64,000 nucleotides of DNA from Bartonella henselae str. Houston-1 (GTDB lineage: Bacteria > Pseudomonadota > Alphaproteobacteria > Rhizobiales > Rhizobiaceae). A model generated the notes under the pieces. It saw only the letters and a list, made by a program, of their open reading frames with translations. It made no database searches and had not been told where the DNA came from. The stretch covers positions 1,302,001 to 1,366,000 of the forward strand of contig NC_005956.1 in assembly GCF_000046705.1 (NCBI RefSeq). Reading direction: 5' to 3'. Numbering within the stretch: position 1 is the stretch's first letter; each line of letters opens with the position of its first letter. A program made the position numbers and the translations under genes. This document shows, piece by piece, positions 59,612 to 64,000 of the stretch.

Positions 59612-61028
59612 CTTGTTTCGACTTGATCCGTTTAGATTTTGAAGATCGATTGAAAAAAGACTCCTGTGTTATAACGCTGATCTCACCATCAAAAAAGCGT
59701 AAATTTATCTGCTCTTTTTCAGGAATCTGCGCCAACCGTTTAATGGGTTTATTGTTTTGCCCCAAAGCCAAAACAAAGCCACGTTCTAAAATATTCTGGT
59801 AAGAAGTGCTTTTTAAAAGCCTAAACGCGATCTCTAATTGAGCGCGTTGTTTTTCCACAATGTGCACAAAAGCACGATGAAGACGTGCAGTATATTCCTT
59901 TGCACTGTGTTGAGCTTTTTCAGTATTCAGTAAACGCGGAGTAAAACGGATAGCAAGTGTATGAAAATAAAGACGTTTTTTATCGCAGCTTACACAAAGA
60001 GCACGCTCTAATCGACTTGAAATTTCATCGAAACCACGCCGTGGTAGAGCAAAAAGTTGGTCGGCAGTGGGAAGCGCACGTATAATAGCCCGCAATTTTT
60101 GTTGATGAAAATCAAAATAACGTGCAAGTCCGGTGCGCAAACGTGCACCAAGCGATACCACATATACTTCGAGATCAATCTTGACGGGCACAGCCTTCTC
60201 TGCTGCTGCTGTGGGAGTCGGAGCGCGCCAATCAGCGACATAATCAATCAAGGTCCAATCCGTTTCATGCCCAACAGCAGAAATAACCGGAAGGGAAGAT
60301 TCATAAACAGCACGAACAACGACCTCATCATTAAATCCCCACAAATCTTCTAAACTTCCTCCTCCCCGTGCAACAATAAGGAGATCAGGTTTTGGAATAA
60401 GCCCTTCTAAAGGCAACACATTAAAACCTTTAACAGCAGCGGCCACTTCACGACCACTTGTCTCCCCCTGAACCCGTACAGGCCACACCAAGATATGCAA
60501 CGGAAAACGATCCGAGATACGATGAATGATATCACGAATGACAGCACCTGTTGGCGATGTCACAACGCCTATAATTTTAGGCATATAAGGCAAAGGCTTC
60601 TTTTTTTCTTCGTCAAATAAGCCTTCCTCTGCAAACTTCTTCTTGCGATTTTCTAGAAGAGTCATCAAAGCGCCAACACCTGTTGGCTCAAGAGCTTCAA
60701 TGACAATTTGATATTTTGATGACCCAGGATACGTGGTAAGCTTGCCAACAGCGATCACTTCCATCCCTTCTTCAGGAGGAAATTTAAGCTTTTCCATAAT
60801 TCCGCGCCAAATAACAGCTTCCAACCGCGCCTTATCATCTTTTAAGGCAAAATAAGCATGACCTGAAGCATGAGCACCACGATAACCTGATATTTCCCCA
60901 CGCACCCGTACATAACCAAACTTTTCTTCAACAACGCGTTTTAAAGCACCCGCTATTTCAGAAACACTAAATTCTGCTACATTTGTTGCTCCTGTTTTTT
61001 CAAAAAACAAATTCATCATTTTTTTCAT
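59589..61028 (-). CDS. xseA: Exodeoxyribonuclease VII large subunit
   Basis: A 479-residue large subunit of exonuclease VII, which degrades single-stranded DNA in repair. The OB-fold N-terminus reads [20 protein letters not shown] and VRGEISGYR; the catalytic region has [34 protein letters not shown] and [19 protein letters not shown]-terminal coiled coil follows. Small subunit xseB is not in the window. A decayed copy of its 5' part lies at 62945-63569. Confidence 0.96.
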   Translation of the reverse strand: MKKMMNLFFEKTGATNVAEFSVSEIAGALKRVVEEKFGYVRVRGEISGYRGAHASGHAYFALKDDKARLEAVIWRGIMEKLKFPPEEGMEVIAVGKLTTYPGSSKYQIVIEALEPTGVGALMTLLENRKKKFAEEGLFDEEKKKPLPYMPKIIGVVTSPTGAVIRDIIHRISDRFPLHILVWPVRVQGETSGREVAAAVKGFNVLPLEGLIPKPDLLIVARGGGSLEDLWGFNDEVVVRAVYESSLPVISAVGHETDWTLIDYVADWRAPTPTAAAEKAVPVKIDLEVYVVSLGARLRTGLARYFDFHQQKLRAIIRALPTADQLFALPRRGFDEISSRLERALCVSCDKKRLYFHTLAIRFTPRLLNTEKAQHSAKEYTARLHRAFVHIVEKQRAQLEIAFRLLKSTSYQNILERGFVLALGQNNKPIKRLAQIPEKEQINLRFFDGEISVITQESFFNRSSKSKRIKSKQDDQGTLF

Positions 61029-61266
61029 TCACAGACGTTGAAACATTCAATCCTCACAGCCACACAAACACATCTTTATCGGAATGAATAGTCTCTCTAA
61101 AACAGGATGGCTCAAAATCTCAGTCTATACACAATATATTAACCGATTATGGAACTTTAATTTATCACAGTTAACCTTCGACGTATTGCAAAGTTTTTAA
61201 CCCTATGCGAAACGCCGAAGATATCATAATCACGCTTTTTTATATTTTACCTTGCCTACACTGTGC

Positions 61267-62898
61267 TTATTTTTCAATGGCACTATAAAAAATACGTGGG
61301 GCACTATTCCAAACCCACTTTTTGACATCAGTTGTCATAGCGATAATATTATATGTCTGATAAATAAAAGCATAGGGTCCTTTTTGCATAAATTCACGCT
61401 GCAAATCCGCATAGATTTGTGCCCGTTTTTGTGAATCCTTTTCAAACAACGCATCTTCAACCTTTTGATTCATATTTTGATCAAAATACCCATGGCACCA
61501 ACTAGGATAGCCCGTATTTTTAGCCTCAAACCGATTATCAGGGTTGTAAATAAGGCGTGAAGCCATTGTATAAGGATCCGCAGAATCGTTATTCCATCCC
61601 ATAAAAATGGTATCAAAGCTACGTGCATAAAGTTTTGAGAACAACTGCGTTCCTACAAAATTTTCAATTTTAAAGTGCACTCCTATCTTTTTTGCATTGT
61701 CTTGTATAGACTGAGCCATAGGCAAAGCAAAAGGATAAGGAGACTTCCCTGCAAAAATATTAGCCTCAAAACCATTTGGATAACCTGCTTCTGTTAAAAG
61801 CTGTTTAGCTTTTTGAAGATCAAGTTTAAAGGGTTGCCCTTCTTTTTCATCCAAAGCCCCAAGATTCCCAATGGGAATAAAGCTTGCACGTGGAATACCA
61901 ACATCTTTCAGAAGGGTTTTTCCAAGACCTTCATAATCAATAAGATAGCGCATTGCCAAACGCACTTTTTCATTAGCAAAAATTGGGTTTGTCGTATTAA
62001 ATCCCCACATGATTACGGAGGGTGTCAATCTTTTTTCAATCTTAATATCTGTTGTTGCTTGGAGATCTGCAATATCTTCTGGCATCAAATTACGTGCAAC
62101 ATCAATATCGTGTTTTTGCAATAATAAACGCTGCGTTCCTGGTTCTGCAACATGGCGAATTAAAATCTTCTTCAATTTGGGTGCCGCTCCCCAATAATTG
62201 GAACTTGCACGCAAAAAAATCGCTTCCCCAGAACGCCAACTACTTAATTGATAAGGACCAACACAAGCAGCGTGACTTGCCAAATAGCGATCCCCCATAT
62301 CACCATCTTGTTCGTGTTTCATAATTGTCTCACGATCAAGCAAGGCAGCAACACGACCAGTAACAATATGACCCAGAATGATCTCTGCTGGATAAAGCTT
62401 GTCAAATTTCATCACAACGGTTTTCTCATCTGGTGCTTGAAGAGTAGAATCAATATTTTGTTCTGTAATTCCATATTCGTTAAATATTGCCGCTGCAGAC
62501 AACTTTAATTTGACAACCCGCTTCATGCCCCAAACAAGATCATGGGCATCAGCAGGCCGACCATCATTAAACTTCAAACCATCGCGCAAATGAAAAGTAA
62601 TTACTGTACCTTGTCCATCATTTGAAACATCCCAACTCTTTGCTAAAGAAGGAACTATTTTAGCTGGATCGTCTGTAGCGGAATCGATTAAATTATCACA
62701 AATATTGGTAATAACTTCATTTCCATAACGTTCGTTGATCTGTGCAGGATCAAAGGTCTCGATTGAATCGAGATTCAAAGCCATCACGAGAGTATCTGCA
62801 GGTGTTTTTGCTGAAACTTGTTGCACAAACATCCCCATTGCAATAATAGCAGAAACAAAAGATTTTCTCCCTTTTAATATCTTTCTTTTCAAGTTCAT
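61267..62898 (-). CDS. Peptide-binding protein, intact orphan paralogue
   Basis: A 543-residue SBP_bac_5 protein with a signal peptide (FVSAIIAMGMFVQQVSAK), family motif DSIETFDPAQIN, and DEKTVVMKFDKLYPAEIIL. It is very close to the frameshifted gene at 55980-57604 (for example identical AEPGTQRLLLQKHDIDVARN). It has no permease genes next to it, so it probably delivers its ligand to the dpp permeases 8 kb away. The AAGGAAAAA ribosome-binding leader is conserved between the two copies. Confidence 0.9.
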   Translation of the reverse strand: MNLKRKILKGRKSFVSAIIAMGMFVQQVSAKTPADTLVMALNLDSIETFDPAQINERYGNEVITNICDNLIDSATDDPAKIVPSLAKSWDVSNDGQGTVITFHLRDGLKFNDGRPADAHDLVWGMKRVVKLKLSAAAIFNEYGITEQNIDSTLQAPDEKTVVMKFDKLYPAEIILGHIVTGRVAALLDRETIMKHEQDGDMGDRYLASHAACVGPYQLSSWRSGEAIFLRASSNYWGAAPKLKKILIRHVAEPGTQRLLLQKHDIDVARNLMPEDIADLQATTDIKIEKRLTPSVIMWGFNTTNPIFANEKVRLAMRYLIDYEGLGKTLLKDVGIPRASFIPIGNLGALDEKEGQPFKLDLQKAKQLLTEAGYPNGFEANIFAGKSPYPFALPMAQSIQDNAKKIGVHFKIENFVGTQLFSKLYARSFDTIFMGWNNDSADPYTMASRLIYNPDNRFEAKNTGYPSWCHGYFDQNMNQKVEDALFEKDSQKRAQIYADLQREFMQKGPYAFIYQTYNIIAMTTDVKKWVWNSAPRIFYSAIEK

Positions 62899-62944
62899 AG
62901 ATTTTTCCTTTTAAAGTTTATTATATAAATTCCCCCATAAATCA

Positions 62945-63569
62945 GTAGATCAGGTTTGAAAACATACCTCTCAGAGATAACATATCAAAACATTAAAGAA
63001 CAATAACATCTCACCCCCTAAACCCGTATAGGCTAAACAAAAATATGCGACGAAAAACGATCTAAGGTACGATGAATGATACCCACACAAATAACCGTCA
63101 CCACTGAGGATATCACAACGACTATAATTCTAGAACATATTAGGCAAAGAAGTCTTCTTTGTCTCATCAAACAAGACTTCTTCTTGCGATTTTTGAGAAA
63201 AATCATCAAAGCACCAACTCAGGTTGATTCAAAAACCTCAATAACAATTTGATATTTTGATGATTCTAGATAAGTGTAGCTGCTAACAATGGCCATGTTC
63301 ACCCTTCTTCAGAGGAAAATTCGAGCTTTTCCATGAACCAGTACTAAAGAAGAACTCTCCCCAACCACACTTCATCATCTTTTAAGGAAAGATGGAATAA
63401 TTTGAAGCATAAACTCCACAGTAACCTGATATTCTCCCACGTACCTGCATATAACCAAATTTTTCTTCAACAACACACTTTAAAGCCCCACGCTCTTTCA
63501 GAAACACTAAATTCTGCTCTACCTATTGCGCCTGTTTTCTCAATAAACAAACTTATTATTTTTTATCAT
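62945..63569 (-). pseudogene. Decayed partial copy of xseA (5' part)
   Basis: The minus strand of this stretch matches the first part of xseA (60380-61028) collinearly, with many substitutions, indels and stops. Shared landmarks on the plus strand include CAATAACAATTTGATATTTTGATGA against CAATGACAATTTGATATTTTGATGA, TCATCATCTTTTAAGG, CACTAAATTCTGCT and AACCAAATTTTTCTTCAACAACAC. The match continues through the upstream flank to about 63760 (63570-63760 against 61029-61220). Only about 215 codons' worth is present. Confidence 0.8.
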
Positions 63570-63814
63570 CTCTTCATATAGATTGAAATATGCAATCTTA
63601 ATGTATATATTACGTATTCTATAAAGATGGATAACCTCTCTCTAAAATAAGATATCTTGAAATTCCATTCTATACACAACATATTAATTTATATGAAACC
63701 TTCGACGTACTGAAAAAGTTTTACTATCATGCAAAATGTCGAAATGTTCTAAATATCTTCCTGCATATTCTTGTCCAACAAAAGAATATCCCTAAATTTC
63801 ATGAAAGGAATACT

Positions 63815-63937
63815 ATGAAAATATTACGTAAAATGCCAACAGAACACGAACGCGTTTCAGAAACCAGCACAGATGTTACACCAGTATTGCAAGGCGGTAA
63901 ACTTGAAAGGAAAGTAAAGAAAAAGGAAAATAAATAG
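63815..63937 (+). CDS. Short basic hypothetical peptide
   Basis: A 40-codon frame with a good ribosome site (GAAAGGA, 7 bases before ATG 63815). The product starts KILRKMPTEHERVSETST, has a TPVLQGGKL segment and a Lys-rich tail (RKVKKKENK). The codon use and composition look more protein-like than nearby DNA. No family is recognised and its right flank is cut by the window end. Whether it is expressed is unknown. Confidence 0.4.
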   Translation: MKILRKMPTEHERVSETSTDVTPVLQGGKLERKVKKKENK

Positions 63938-64000
63938 AAAGCTTTCCTTCTTGCTTCCTTTATAACAATTATACTGCTAAAATGTAATATATTCGAAAGT

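Noticed and set aside
1-64000. CRISPR array, restriction-modification or other defence island, or intact IS element
   Set aside because: Looked for regularly spaced repeats, cas, methyltransferase/endonuclease pairs and intact transposases with terminal inverted repeats; none seen. Mobile DNA is represented only by integrase fossils.

Overview
The window looks like a chromosomal segment of a Bartonella species (Hyphomicrobiales, Alphaproteobacteria). The evidence is the strongly AT-rich base composition, rhizobial gene order in several places (lgt-midA-pgeF next to ubiK; moxR-DUF58-DUF4159; sciP-fliJ-ctrA-chpT-DUF1134), a decayed autotransporter of Bartonella type, and long gene-poor spacers full of gene fossils, as expected of a host-restricted genome undergoing reduction. 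The species cannot be fixed from the sequence alone. 

Layout. 0-8.6 kb: SH3-domain protein, uvrB, a His-rich BA14K-like exported protein, an MBL-fold hydrolase, an OmpR/EnvZ-type two-component pair, a YbjN protein and ubiK. 8.8-16.1 kb: lgt, midA-type methyltransferase, pgeF, prs, a HerA-like ATPase on the opposite strand, rplY and pth. 16.1-23.3 kb: a decay zone holding an L,D-transpeptidase, ychF, a PRC-barrel protein and trmL, separated by fossils that include two different tyrosine integrases and the last part of cytochrome c1 (petC). 23.5-31.9 kb: cca and a four-gene MoxR/DUF58/BatA-like operon. 31.9-38.2 kb: a second integrase fossil, a metallophosphoesterase, a CDF metal transporter, a candidate small RNA with its own promoter and terminator, a broken TrmH-type methyltransferase and mnmA. 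38.5-43.5 kb: the CtrA cell-cycle locus (sciP, fliJ-like gene, ctrA, chpT, DUF1134, a coiled-coil membrane protein), with a third integrase fossil between ctrA and chpT. 43.7-49.4 kb: a sugar aminotransferase/oxidoreductase pair, tRNA with CAT anticodon, and an autotransporter pseudogene. 50.2-63.9 kb: a dipeptide/oligopeptide ABC operon plus an array of binding-protein paralogues (two intact, one with a single frameshift, one fossil), tag, xseA, and a decayed partial copy of xseA. 

How the genes work together. The CtrA group is the most coherent module: ChpT passes phosphate to CtrA, SciP restrains CtrA-dependent transcription, and two direct TTTTGTTAACC motifs exactly 30 bp apart lie upstream of ctrA. 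The MoxR operon has overlapping genes and looks like a chaperone-ATPase plus VWA-type envelope system. The dpp operon has overlapping genes and a dedicated binding protein, with surplus binding proteins next door. 

The most notable non-standard signals are the three related integrase fossils with a shared 5' flank, the petC-integrase junction that suggests loss of a bc1 operon here, the segmental xseA/dppA duplication, and the candidate ~130-nt RNA near 35.9 kb. No defence system, CRISPR array or intact mobile element was seen.
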